Shown here one piece after another: positions 33,941-41,974 of a stretch of 64,000 bases of DNA. Position numbers and translations under genes: made by a program. The notes beneath the pieces are model-generated. The model worked only from the letters and a program-made list of their open reading frames with translations. It searched no databases and was not told the DNA's origin. Numbering within the stretch: position 1 is the stretch's first letter; each line of letters opens with the position of its first letter. This stretch comes from Schaedlerella arabinosiphila (GTDB lineage Bacteria > Bacillota > Clostridia > Lachnospirales > Lachnospiraceae): the NCBI RefSeq assembly GCF_003885045.1, contig NZ_RHJS01000002.1, forward strand, positions 5,945,302-6,009,301. Reading direction: 5' to 3'.

Positions 33941-35200
33941 ATGTATCATAAAAAGCGATACCAGCTCCCACTTGCGATGATGCTCACATTCCTCATAATA
34001 ACCGGATGCAGCGCCTATTCCCGCAGCGCTCCGCAGGAATCTTCTCCTGCCCGGGAAATCCGTGCTGCGGAAAATAAACAAAATCGACAAAACCAGCACC
34101 CCCAAAATAACCTTTCCCCCATTCCGTCCATCCTTTCCGAATCCTACCGCGGCATTTTTGAGGAGGCGGTCAGGACGGATACCACAGACACCCTGGAAAC
34201 GGCGGCCCGTCTGGTGGAACGGATCGGAGAGAGCGGTTATCCGGCGGTGGACTGCCAGAACCAGGTCAATATGGTCAATGGGGATCGGGCCGTGGATTTC
34301 TGCAGGCAGGCGAAGGCGGGAAAACAGGCGGAACTGACGATTTTTTCGGTTGAATACAGCGGAGGGCTGACCCAATACGATCTCCAGGCGGACGCAGGAG
34401 AGCTTTCGGTTACCCGGAGCTATTATCACTTCGAGGACGGAGAGCTGAAGCAGAAAAACACCTGCACCTATCCGGCAGATTTCTGGGAATACACGGAGGA
34501 AGGTTATCTTCTGTTTTGCGGCAGCTATTTCTCACAGGAGTATTATATCTATGCGGTAAATGACGTGACGGCATGCACCGCGCTGCGCGTGGAGCCGCTG
34601 GACGAAGAATACAGACAGATGAACCGGAAGTATATCCTGCCTGTAGGCTACGGCCTGAACAACCTGTTCCTTACGGATTGGAATGAACAGGACATAGGCC
34701 AACTGGATGTGTATGATTTGTTTGACAAACTTTATCTCCTGGTCTGGGGGGAGGCGGTTCCCTACAGGATGGACGAAAACCTGGGCGTGGGCGCGGTGTA
34801 TCGGATTCCCGGGGAGGAATTTGAACAGGTGATACGGACGTATCTGCACATCGACCGGGAGACGCTTCGCTCGAAGGCTGTTTATTTTCCGGAGGAAGGC
34901 GTCTATGAATATAAGCCCAGGGGGCTTCACGAGGCAGAGTCCGCAGACGTGCCGTATCCGGAGGTGACAGGCTGCAGAAAAAATTCAGACGGAACGTTCA
35001 CCCTGACTGTCAATGCGGTCTATATGAGAAACAACACTTCCAAAGCATTTTCCCATGAGGTGGTCATCCGCCCGTTGGAAGGGGAAAGGTTTCAATATGT
35101 ATCCAACCGGGTGATCCCGTCCCAGGATAACTTTGACCCTGTATGGCGCAGGGAACGGCTGACGAAAGAGCAGTGGGAGGAATTTTATGGAGAGAATTAA
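33941..35200 (+). CDS. Lipoprotein of unknown function (paralogue 1)
   Basis: The 419-residue protein starts MYHKKRYQLPLAMMLTFLIITGCSAYS, a lipoprotein signal with lipobox ITGC. The mature part is acidic and rich in Tyr/Glu with no repeats or known catalytic motif. It shares its whole layout with the next gene: YPAVDCQNQVNMVNGD versus WPVTASGFHYIMGNDE, LLRV...EEY, YLLPIGYMGNNL-type and NRVI/NRVL near the end. It may belong to a DUF found in Lachnospiraceae (DUF6070 is my best guess). Its stop overlaps the next ATG by 14 bases. Confidence 0.7.
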   Translation: MYHKKRYQLPLAMMLTFLIITGCSAYSRSAPQESSPAREIRAAENKQNRQNQHPQNNLSPIPSILSESYRGIFEEAVRTDTTDTLETAARLVERIGESGYPAVDCQNQVNMVNGDRAVDFCRQAKAGKQAELTIFSVEYSGGLTQYDLQADAGELSVTRSYYHFEDGELKQKNTCTYPADFWEYTEEGYLLFCGSYFSQEYYIYAVNDVTACTALRVEPLDEEYRQMNRKYILPVGYGLNNLFLTDWNEQDIGQLDVYDLFDKLYLLVWGEAVPYRMDENLGVGAVYRIPGEEFEQVIRTYLHIDRETLRSKAVYFPEEGVYEYKPRGLHEAESADVPYPEVTGCRKNSDGTFTLTVNAVYMRNNTSKAFSHEVVIRPLEGERFQYVSNRVIPSQDNFDPVWRRERLTKEQWEEFYGEN

Positions 35201-36452
35201 AAAACGACTTTCCGCAGGTTTTATGATCTTGATGTTGACTGTGTCAGGCTGCAGCGCATCCACACAGGAAGAACCGAAAAACAGCGGCGGTTCCGGGAAA
35301 TCTTCTGCGATGGAATCCGAAGCGGACGCAGACGCTGGCAGCCGGCAGGACGCGGACAAGGGGTACGACCTACCGATCTCCCAATCTGCAAAGGAGGAGG
35401 CGGAAGCGGACTGCAGAAAGGCCATGGAAACGATCCGCGCCATTTATGCAGAAGCAGACAAGGGCGATGCGCTCAACCCCATGCCGGATCGGGAAGTGAT
35501 TTTTGAAATGTACGAAGCGCTGCAGGAGACAGGCTGGCCGGTGACTGCTTCGGGTTTTCATTATATTATGGGAAATGATGAGAAAATGGAAGCATTTTTG
35601 GAAAACTGCCTGGACGGAACAGAAGGTGAACTGACCCTCTACAGGATCAACGCCGGCGGAGGGCTCAACAGGAGTCATTTCCTGTTTGACGGCACGGACA
35701 TGTATGTGACCGACACTGCAGCGGCATGGAACGCGGAGAACAGTCCCGTTATCTCAAACCACTCGCTCCACAGGATTAAAGAGTGGAAATATACGGAAAA
35801 AGGATGGTTTTCCTACGAATACTGTTTGCCGGAATTTCCGGAGGTGACTGAGATCGCCAACGGCAACAACCTGCTCCGGGTCAGACCCATGCCAGAAGAA
35901 TATATAAAAATGGCTGAGACATACCTGCTCCCCATCGGCTATATGGGCAACAACCTGCTTCGGTCGGACTGGGACGGCGATCACCTGGAAGAGCTGGACT
36001 ACAACGGACTCTACGAGTATTTATATGTTTTGAAAAATCAGGAAGCAATGGCAGAGGAAGCATATGCCGGCGGGATTCCCAAAGAAGAATTTGAAAATCT
36101 GATCACGGAATATCTGCCTGTAAGTGCAAAAGATCTGGCCGGGTATGCGGTATTTGATGCAGAGAAACAGACTTACGGGTGGGAACACTTAGGGCCGGTG
36201 ACTTATGCGGCCAACCGGTTCAGCAGTTCGATCCCGGAGGTGCGGGAGATCAAAGAAAACCCGGACGGTACGCTGGAAGTCTCGATTGACGCAGTCTGCC
36301 AGGCCATGGGGGAAGACTGTGTGATCAGCCATATTCTGACCATGCGGATTCTGGAGGACGGAGGCGTCCGGTATCTGGGAAACCGGGTTCTCGGGGACGG
36401 ACTGAAACAGATCACCGAATACCAGTACAGGCTGCCGAAGGACCAGAGGTAA
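35187..36452 (+). CDS. Lipoprotein of unknown function (paralogue 2)
   Basis: 421 residues: signal MERIKKRLSAGFMILMLTVSGCSAS (lipobox VSGC), a Ser/Glu/Asp/Ala-rich linker to about residue 60, then a folded domain homologous along its length to the preceding gene. Shared landmarks include AYLLPIGYMGNNLLRSDWDGDHLEELDYNGLYEYLYVL (paralogue: ILPVGYGLNNLFLTDWNEQDIGQLDVYDLFDKLYLLVW). The pair arose by tandem duplication and is co-translated. Function unknown. Confidence 0.7.
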   Translation: MERIKKRLSAGFMILMLTVSGCSASTQEEPKNSGGSGKSSAMESEADADAGSRQDADKGYDLPISQSAKEEAEADCRKAMETIRAIYAEADKGDALNPMPDREVIFEMYEALQETGWPVTASGFHYIMGNDEKMEAFLENCLDGTEGELTLYRINAGGGLNRSHFLFDGTDMYVTDTAAAWNAENSPVISNHSLHRIKEWKYTEKGWFSYEYCLPEFPEVTEIANGNNLLRVRPMPEEYIKMAETYLLPIGYMGNNLLRSDWDGDHLEELDYNGLYEYLYVLKNQEAMAEEAYAGGIPKEEFENLITEYLPVSAKDLAGYAVFDAEKQTYGWEHLGPVTYAANRFSSSIPEVREIKENPDGTLEVSIDAVCQAMGEDCVISHILTMRILEDGGVRYLGNRVLGDGLKQITEYQYRLPKDQR

Positions 36453-36454
36453 GG

Positions 36455-36496
36455 AAACGCTGTGCTATGAGGAGGAGACGCTGTGCTATGAGGAGG
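36455..36496 (+). repeat. 21-bp direct duplication carrying a Shine-Dalgarno sequence
   Basis: 36455-36475 and 36476-36496 are copies differing at one base; each ends TATGAGGAGG. The second copy's GAGGAGG sits at a good distance from the regulator ATG at 36505; the first is a spare. Confidence 0.85.
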
Positions 36497-36504
36497 AAAC
36501 GCGG

Positions 36505-37404
36505 ATGCAGGAAAGCAGGTTATTCAAGATTGTGTATCATCTGCTTGACAGGGGACAGGCGACGGCCCCGGAACTGGCAGAAAAGTTTGAGGTATCGGTC
36601 AGAACCATTTACAGAGACATTGATGCCTTGAGCGGGGCAGGCATCCCTATTTATACGGAAACAGGCAGAAACGGCGGGATTCATTTGCTGAATGAGTTTG
36701 TTCTGGATAAAGCCATGCTGTCGGAAGAGGAAAAGCAGGAAATCCTGACAGCCCTGCAAAGCATGAATACCGCCCAGGATATGGGCGGCAGCCAGACATT
36801 GCAGAAGCTTTCCGCGGTGTTTCATCTTGATTCAGAGAACTGGCTGGAAGTGGATTTTTCCAGATGGGGAAATAAGGGATTTGATAATAAAAAATTTGAA
36901 CTGCTGAAATCGGCGGTCATCCATCGAAAATCCGTTAAAATACATTACGCGGGCTCCAGCGGGGCGGCCGGAGAAAGGATCGTGCAGCCGTGTAAGCTTG
37001 CCTATAAATCAAAAGCATGGTATTTGAAAGCATTTTGCACAGAAAAACAGGATTGGCGGGTATTCAAATTAAGCCGAATTTTTGATTTGGAAATTTTAGA
37101 CGAATGCTTCGAACATCGGGAGTACCCAAAATCGATCGACAGCGCCGAGGGAGAATACAACCAGATTACGCTGCGGTTCCCGAAAGAAATGGCATACCGC
37201 GTCTATGATGAGTTTGATGAAAATGATATACAGCGGAAGGAGAGCGGTGATCTGATCGTGTCCGCCAAAATGCCGGAGGATGCTTGGCTGACCGGCTTTC
37301 TGCTGTCGTTTGGAACGCAGGTAGAGATCCTTTCGCCTGTCTCCCTGAGACATGCTTTGGCAGAGCAGGCGAGATTGATCTATGAAAAATATAAGGAAGC
37401 ATGA
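36505..37404 (+). CDS. YafY-type transcriptional regulator (HTH + WYL domain)
   Basis: 299 residues: a DeoR-like winged helix (RLFKIVYHLLDRGQATAPELAEKFEVSVRTIYRDIDALSGAGIPIYTETGRNGG) followed by a WYL ligand domain (VQPCKLAYKSKAWYLKAFCTEKQDWRVFKLSRI; the W-Y-L triplet is intact) and a C-terminal extension. WYL proteins sense nucleotides or other ligands. It is 52 bp downstream of the lipoprotein pair and may control them through the palindromic promoter at 33.9 kb. Confidence 0.88.
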   Translation: MQESRLFKIVYHLLDRGQATAPELAEKFEVSVRTIYRDIDALSGAGIPIYTETGRNGGIHLLNEFVLDKAMLSEEEKQEILTALQSMNTAQDMGGSQTLQKLSAVFHLDSENWLEVDFSRWGNKGFDNKKFELLKSAVIHRKSVKIHYAGSSGAAGERIVQPCKLAYKSKAWYLKAFCTEKQDWRVFKLSRIFDLEILDECFEHREYPKSIDSAEGEYNQITLRFPKEMAYRVYDEFDENDIQRKESGDLIVSAKMPEDAWLTGFLLSFGTQVEILSPVSLRHALAEQARLIYEKYKEA

Positions 37405-37406
37405 AG

Positions 37407-37847
37407 TTAATTTTCTGTGCCTTTGTCAGTGACAGTAATGCTAACGCTGGGAATCCCGCTGACACTTTTTGACACGAGTCTTTCAATTCCTTCCAACTGT
37501 TCTTCGGAAATGGGGCTCTTCGGATCGGCGCATAAGGTTACGGAAACAGCCGATTCCTCAGAATCAGCAGCATCAAAATGGTCAATCGTGACCAGCGGAT
37601 CACTGCCTTCTGCGATCATTCCGATTGTCTCCTGCAGCCTCGTTTCCAACTCGATTTTGCGATATTCATCTTTGTCTTTTTCCGTCATATCTGTCTGGTC
37701 TGCGTCAACAAACGTATCGTATGTGATATTACTGTTTGAAGCCTGCTGATGCTTTGCAGCCGAAAGACGGCTTACAGTGAACAGAGAACCGGCGCACATG
37801 AAACCGGCCAGAATGACAATGATACCAATATACCTTTTTTTACTCAT
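37407..37847 (-). CDS. Small membrane-anchored protein with a FliF/EscJ-like ring-building motif
   Basis: 146 residues: one N-terminal membrane anchor (IGIIVILAGFMCAGSLFTV), a polar stretch, then a domain of about 85 residues whose end, ISEEQLEGIERLVSKSVSGIPSVSITVTD, reads like the ring-building motif of FliF, EscJ and the sporulation proteins SpoIIIAG/AH. No flagellar, secretion or spoIIIA genes are nearby. It is convergent with the WYL regulator (2-bp gap). The resemblance is by eye; the function is open. Confidence 0.5.
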   Translation of the reverse strand: MSKKRYIGIIVILAGFMCAGSLFTVSRLSAAKHQQASNSNITYDTFVDADQTDMTEKDKDEYRKIELETRLQETIGMIAEGSDPLVTIDHFDAADSEESAVSVTLCADPKSPISEEQLEGIERLVSKSVSGIPSVSITVTDKGTEN

Positions 37848-38002
37848 TTCTTCCTCCTTTTTAAGGGCCTGCTGCGAATTTCAAAAAGCCGGAATCTCTG
37901 ACACGCAGCTCTGTTGGATTCCATACCTGTTAAAAAACAAGAATACACTAAGTCGAGTTTACTTTCAGATATAAAAAATGTCAATAAAAATTTCATATTT
38001 TC

Positions 38003-38031
38003 TTGACTTTTGTCATATCATATATCATAAT
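38003..38031 (+). promoter_or_regulatory. Promoter of the DUF234-type ATPase gene
   Basis: TTGACT (38003-38008), 17 bp, CATAAT (38026-38031). Directly downstream lies the nested dyad at 38034-38081. Confidence 0.6.
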
Positions 38032-38033
38032 AA

Positions 38034-38081
38034 ACTTAATTATATTTTACTTATTTACGATTAAGTAAATTGTAATTAAGT
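38034..38081. promoter_or_regulatory. Nested inverted repeat at the transcription start
   Basis: Outer arms ACTTAATTA (38034-38042) and TAATTAAGT (38073-38081) enclose inner arms TTTACTTA (38046-38053) and TAAGTAAA (38062-38069). The whole 48 bp is an imperfect palindrome starting 3 bp after the -10 box, a position that suits an operator or a leader hairpin. Confidence 0.55.
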
Positions 38082-38106
38082 ATTATGCGAAATGTGAGGT
38101 GACGGG

Positions 38107-39504
38107 ATGTTTATCGGAAGAGAACGGGAAACGAAAACGCTGGAGAAGCTATATCGAAGCGATGTATTTGAATTTGTTGTAATATACGGAAGAAGGCGGG
38201 TCGGCAAGACGACCCTGATCAGTGAGTTTATCAAGGACAAGAAGGCGGTTTTTTATCCAGGGATCGATTCCAATGAGAAGCAGAATCTGGAGATCCTGAG
38301 CGCCAGCATCCTGTCTGTATTCACGGGGACGGAGGTGGGGTCGGTATTCCGGGATTTTCATGAAGCGTTGGAGCTGATCTACCGGATGTCAAAGGAAGAG
38401 CGTTTGATACTTGTGATTGACGAATACCCATATCTGGCCAATTGCTATGGGGGAATTTCTTCCTTGCTGGCATCGTTTATCGACCACAAGTTTCTGGAAT
38501 CCAAATTGATGCTGATTCTCTGCGGCTCATCGCTTTCCTTTATGGAAAATCAAGTGCTGGGATATCAGAGTCCGCTCTATGGGAGAAGGACCGCGCAGAT
38601 GAAGATCCGGCCCTTCACATTTGCCGAATGCAGCAGGTATTACCGGCATTTTGACAGACAGGAGCTTGCGCTGGCTTACGGGGTCACAGGGGGGATTCCG
38701 CTGTATATGTCCAAGCTCGATGACAGAAAGTCCATGGAAGACAATATCAGGGACAATTTTTTCGACACGTCGGCCTATCTGTTTGAGGAGCCGGGAAACC
38801 TGATCAAGCAGGAGTGCCGGGAGCCGATGCAGTACAATGCGGTCATCAAAGCCATTGCCACGGGTTCCAGCAAGATCAGCGAGATATCCGGGGCATCCGG
38901 GCTGAACGACACGGGGGCGACCAGCAATTACATTTCCAAATTGATGTCGCTGGGCATCATTGAGAAGGAATTTCCATATAAGATGGAGCACTCCAGGAAG
39001 ACAATCTATAAGCTGTCGGACAGTATGTTCCAGTTTTGGTATCGCTTTGTGCCCGCGAATCTGTCTCTCATCGGGCAGGGGGCGGGAGACCGGGTTTACC
39101 AGCGGGTGGAGAAGCAGATTCCTGCCTATATGGGATTCGTGTTCGAAGAGATCTGCAAGCAGTATCTCTGGCAGGAGAATTTAAAAGGAAAACTGCCCGT
39201 TGAGTTTACGGATATGGGCCGCTGGTGGGGCAATGACCCTGTAGAAAAGCGGCAGACAGAGATCGACATTCTTGCGGATAATGAGGAAGGAGAAGCGATC
39301 TTTGGGGAGTGCAAGTGGAGAAATGAGCTGACCTCTGAGGCGGAGCTCAAAGAACTGCAGCACCAGAGTACGCTGTTTCACTATAAAAAAAATGTACTGA
39401 TCCTGTTTTCGAAAAGCGGGTTTACGGACGGATGCCGGGAGCTGGCGGACAAGCGGGGGGATGTGCTGCTGATCAGATTTGAGGATATGGAGTGGGAGAA
39501 GTAG
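38107..39504 (+). CDS. AAA ATPase with DUF234 C-terminal domain (archaeal-type)
   Basis: 465 residues: MFIGRERETKTLEKLY, a P-loop YGRRRVGKTTLISEF at about residues 27-41, Walker B LILVIDEYPYL, then a winged-helix region and a C-terminal PD-(D/E)XK-like DUF234 domain (QTEIDILADNEEGEAIFGECKWRN: Asp, Glu-x-Lys). All core motifs are intact. Family proteins are widespread in archaea and anaerobes with no settled role. It is transcribed alone. Confidence 0.85.
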   Translation: MFIGRERETKTLEKLYRSDVFEFVVIYGRRRVGKTTLISEFIKDKKAVFYPGIDSNEKQNLEILSASILSVFTGTEVGSVFRDFHEALELIYRMSKEERLILVIDEYPYLANCYGGISSLLASFIDHKFLESKLMLILCGSSLSFMENQVLGYQSPLYGRRTAQMKIRPFTFAECSRYYRHFDRQELALAYGVTGGIPLYMSKLDDRKSMEDNIRDNFFDTSAYLFEEPGNLIKQECREPMQYNAVIKAIATGSSKISEISGASGLNDTGATSNYISKLMSLGIIEKEFPYKMEHSRKTIYKLSDSMFQFWYRFVPANLSLIGQGAGDRVYQRVEKQIPAYMGFVFEEICKQYLWQENLKGKLPVEFTDMGRWWGNDPVEKRQTEIDILADNEEGEAIFGECKWRNELTSEAELKELQHQSTLFHYKKNVLILFSKSGFTDGCRELADKRGDVLLIRFEDMEWEK

Positions 39505-39526
39505 CGGGGATTTTTTACGGAAGTGA

Positions 39527-39555
39527 TTGACAGAAGTGTAAACAAGTGGTATTGT
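39527..39555 (+). promoter_or_regulatory. Promoter of the DUF2325 gene
   Basis: TTGACA (39527-39532), 17 bp, TATTGT (39550-39555), 191 bp before the ATG. Confidence 0.65.
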
Positions 39556-39564
39556 AAAAAGGGA

Positions 39565-39726
39565 GTTAGGAATAACTAACATAGGTGCGTTTGAGGTAAC
39601 GCACAGTTATAGGATTCATTATGCAAGTCAGAAGGATGTCAGAAAATGACTGTTTTCTATCAAATATTTTGGATAGATATTTTTCGGGCATCCTTTTTCG
39701 GAAAGATGAAGTTAGTTTTGGCTAAC
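39565..39726 (+). promoter_or_regulatory. Two GTTAG-N6-CTAAC boxes and a structured leader
   Basis: GTTAGGAATAACTAAC (39565-39580) lies over the expected transcription start and GTTAGTTTTGGCTAAC (39711-39726) just before the ribosome site. Both have identical five-base arms and six-base spacing. Between them AAGGATG (39632-39638) pairs with CATCCTT (39689-39695), followed by TT and CGG, a terminator-like fold. The arms recall iron/manganese regulator half-sites (GTTAG/CTAAC of DtxR-type boxes), but the spacing differs from DtxR. Confidence 0.5.
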
Positions 39727-39745
39727 AAAAAGAAAGGAGTAAAAA

Positions 39746-40024
39746 ATGAGTGTTGTAATCATAGGCGGGCATGAACGTATGGAGTCAAAATATAAAGAAA
39801 TCTGCAGAAGATACCACTGTAAAGTAAAGGTTTTTACAAAGATGAAAACAGATCTGAACCATAAGATCGGCAATCCGGATCTGATGATTCTGTTTACTGC
39901 TACGGCATCTCATAAGATGGTGCGCTGTGCGCTCGCGGAATCGGAGCATAGCAACGCGGTTCTGGAGCGTTCCCACAGCAGCAGTGCAAGCGCACTGATC
40001 AATATACTGGAAGCATATGCATGA
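39746..40024 (+). CDS. DUF2325 domain protein
   Basis: 92 residues: SVVIIGGHERMESKYKEICRRYHCKVKVFTKM, DLMILFTATASHKMVRCALAESE and ERSHSSSASALINILE match the small DUF2325 family, often found beside metal-transport genes. Good ribosome site AGAAAGGAG. It is expressed from a promoter with paired dyad boxes, so it is likely regulated by a metal or redox signal; this is inference. Confidence 0.8.
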   Translation: MSVVIIGGHERMESKYKEICRRYHCKVKVFTKMKTDLNHKIGNPDLMILFTATASHKMVRCALAESEHSNAVLERSHSSSASALINILEAYA

Positions 40025-40190
40025 GCATTTTGCCGATATTATGTTCGGGGCAGCAGGCGGATATATCCATTTGCGGAAGAAATACATCCATGAATAAAGT
40101 ACCTGGCGGCAGGATGATGCACTGCGTGGCAGGACGACAGTATAAAACAGGAGGGAATCTGCAGGATGGGCAGGAGGAGTGCGGCGTTTT

Positions 40191-41099
40191 TTACTGGGAT
40201 CCGGAGGTGACGGCAAAGATCCTGCCTGCCGTATTCCTCTCGGATTTTACTTCCACAGGGAAGATGTCATTTTCACGTTGGATCAGAAAATCGACTTCAT
40301 ACGGAGGATTGCTTTGGCTCCAGTATCTGGGAACGACTTCAAACTGGGTGATCAGCGTCTGGAGCACATAGTTTTCGGTCAACGCACCTTTAAATTCCGT
40401 GAACAAACGGTTTCCTTCGCCAAAAGCAGTCGGGGCCAGCATTGACAGACGGCGGAGAAGCCCCACGTCTACAAGATAGATTTTAAAAGCCGCCAGGTCG
40501 TCATAAGCGGAGACCGGAAGTCCCGGTGCGCTGCTGCGGTATATTTTATGCACCAGCCTGGCATCTGCCAGCCATTGCAGTGCGTCCTCATATTCCCTTG
40601 CCCGCGCCCCTTCTTTTACTGCCTTATAGATGAATTTCTTGTTTTCTCTGGCAAGCTGGGAGGGAATTGACTTCCAGATCATGGAAATTTTGGGGAATTC
40701 TCTGACATCAGGGTGTTTTGCAAAATCCCGTTCATAGGCACCAAGGATATCAGACAATGCATCCTGCATCGCATTCACATCGCGCGCTTCTGTCCACATC
40801 AGTACGGATTCCGGCATACATCCGGTAACATAATACATCTTTAATTTTTCACACAGGGGGTTAAAAAATGCATCCGGCAATGGCTCCATAGTATCCACTG
40901 TACCCAGAAAAGCAGCAAGATTTTCATCCCCGTTTGCTATCAGAAATTCGGTGAAAGTCATGGGGTCGATCTGCATGAAATTTACCTTGCCTACCGGAAA
41001 AGAGGAAGGCTTGGACAATGCGATTCCCAGCAGGGAGCCCGCACAGGCAACATGATACTCCGGAGCATTCTCGCAGAAGTATTTATGTGGCTTCATCAC
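40191..41099 (-). pseudogene. DUF4143-type AAA protein lacking both ends
   Basis: Translation begins in the middle of a DUF4143 AAA protein (HKYFCENAPEYHVACAGSLLGIALSK follows the Walker B strand in intact relatives), so the P-loop and Walker B, about 100 residues, are absent. It continues through the conserved FTEFLIANG, YYVTGCMPESV and DUF4143 region (YEVDFLIQRENDIFPVEVKSERN) and then ends in unrelated residues about 30 short of the usual end. No ribosome site precedes the first ATG. A non-functional fragment is the simplest reading. Confidence 0.65.
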
Positions 41100-41214
41100 A
41101 TGATTATGTAAAACAAGCGGCGTACCTTGTAAAATCCTCTGAATTGCGGTATATTAACAGAAATACAGGATCACAGCCAAGGATTCGATTTTGCGAGACC
41201 AGGAGGAGACGACA

Positions 41215-41973
41215 ATGCAGGATACCAACGAAATTCCCCGCATTTTAATAGTAGAAGACGACGCGGACATCAACCGTCTGCTCTGCCGGATTTTAAAGAA
41301 AAGCGGATATTGCCCGGAGCAGGCATTTTCGGGGACGGAGGCCAGGCTGCTGCTTGGGACGGGCAGCTATGACTTGATTATTCTGGATCTGATGCTGCCG
41401 GGGATGACCGGGGAGGAGCTTTTGGACAATATCCGTAAGGAACAGAACCTTTCCATGCCTGTGCTCATCCTCTCCGCAAAAGGAAGCCTTGAGGACCGGG
41501 TGGGGCTGCTCCTGGAGGGGGCCGATGATTACCTCACCAAGCCATTTGAACCGGAGGAGGTCGCGGCGAGGGTCTGCGCCCTGCTCCGCCGGTGCGGGAG
41601 AACACGGCAGGATGGGGCGGCCGGAAAGGAAACGCAGGCGTATACCGTCAGGAACTTGACCGTTTACCCGGAGGCACGCCAGGTTATGGTAAAGGGGAGG
41701 GAGATCCCCCTGACCGGCCATGAATTTGATATTCTGCTTCTGCTCATCCGGAATCCGGACAAAGTATATTCCCGGGAAAATCTGTACGAGCAGGTCTGGA
41801 AGGGCGGCTATTACGGCGAGGACAATACCGTCAATGTCCATGTCAGCAACATCCGTAAAAAGCTGGCCAAGGCAGATCCGGATGAGGAATACATACAGAC
41901 CGTATGGGGGATTGGGTTTAAGCTGAAGCATAGCAGACCACAGACTTGTTTGCTGCATAAGGAGGCAATGTGA
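41215..41973 (+). CDS. OmpR-family response regulator
   Basis: ATG at 41215 behind AGGAGGAG. The 252-residue protein has a receiver (ILIVEDDAD, phospho-acceptor Asp58 in LIILDLMLPGMTG, Lys in YLTKPFEPEE) and a winged helix ending YIQTVWGIGFKL. After that come 17 atypical residues (KHSRPQTCLLHKEAM end), suggesting the original 3' end was replaced. Its likely kinase is encoded 3.6 kb downstream at 45626; the AAA gene at 41975 and the ABC genes lie between. Confidence 0.88.
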   Translation: MQDTNEIPRILIVEDDADINRLLCRILKKSGYCPEQAFSGTEARLLLGTGSYDLIILDLMLPGMTGEELLDNIRKEQNLSMPVLILSAKGSLEDRVGLLLEGADDYLTKPFEPEEVAARVCALLRRCGRTRQDGAAGKETQAYTVRNLTVYPEARQVMVKGREIPLTGHEFDILLLLIRNPDKVYSRENLYEQVWKGGYYGEDNTVNVHVSNIRKKLAKADPDEEYIQTVWGIGFKLKHSRPQTCLLHKEAM

Positions 41974-41974
41974 T

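Noticed and set aside
39565..39580. Classical DtxR/IdeR box
   Set aside because: Half-sites GTTAG and CTAAC match, but the 6-bp spacing does not fit the DtxR consensus, so only a general metalloregulator suggestion is kept.
40021..40371. Plus-strand open frame of 116 codons after the DUF2325 gene
   Set aside because: Its second half is antisense to the DUF4143 fragment and its first half matches no family; no clear ribosome site.
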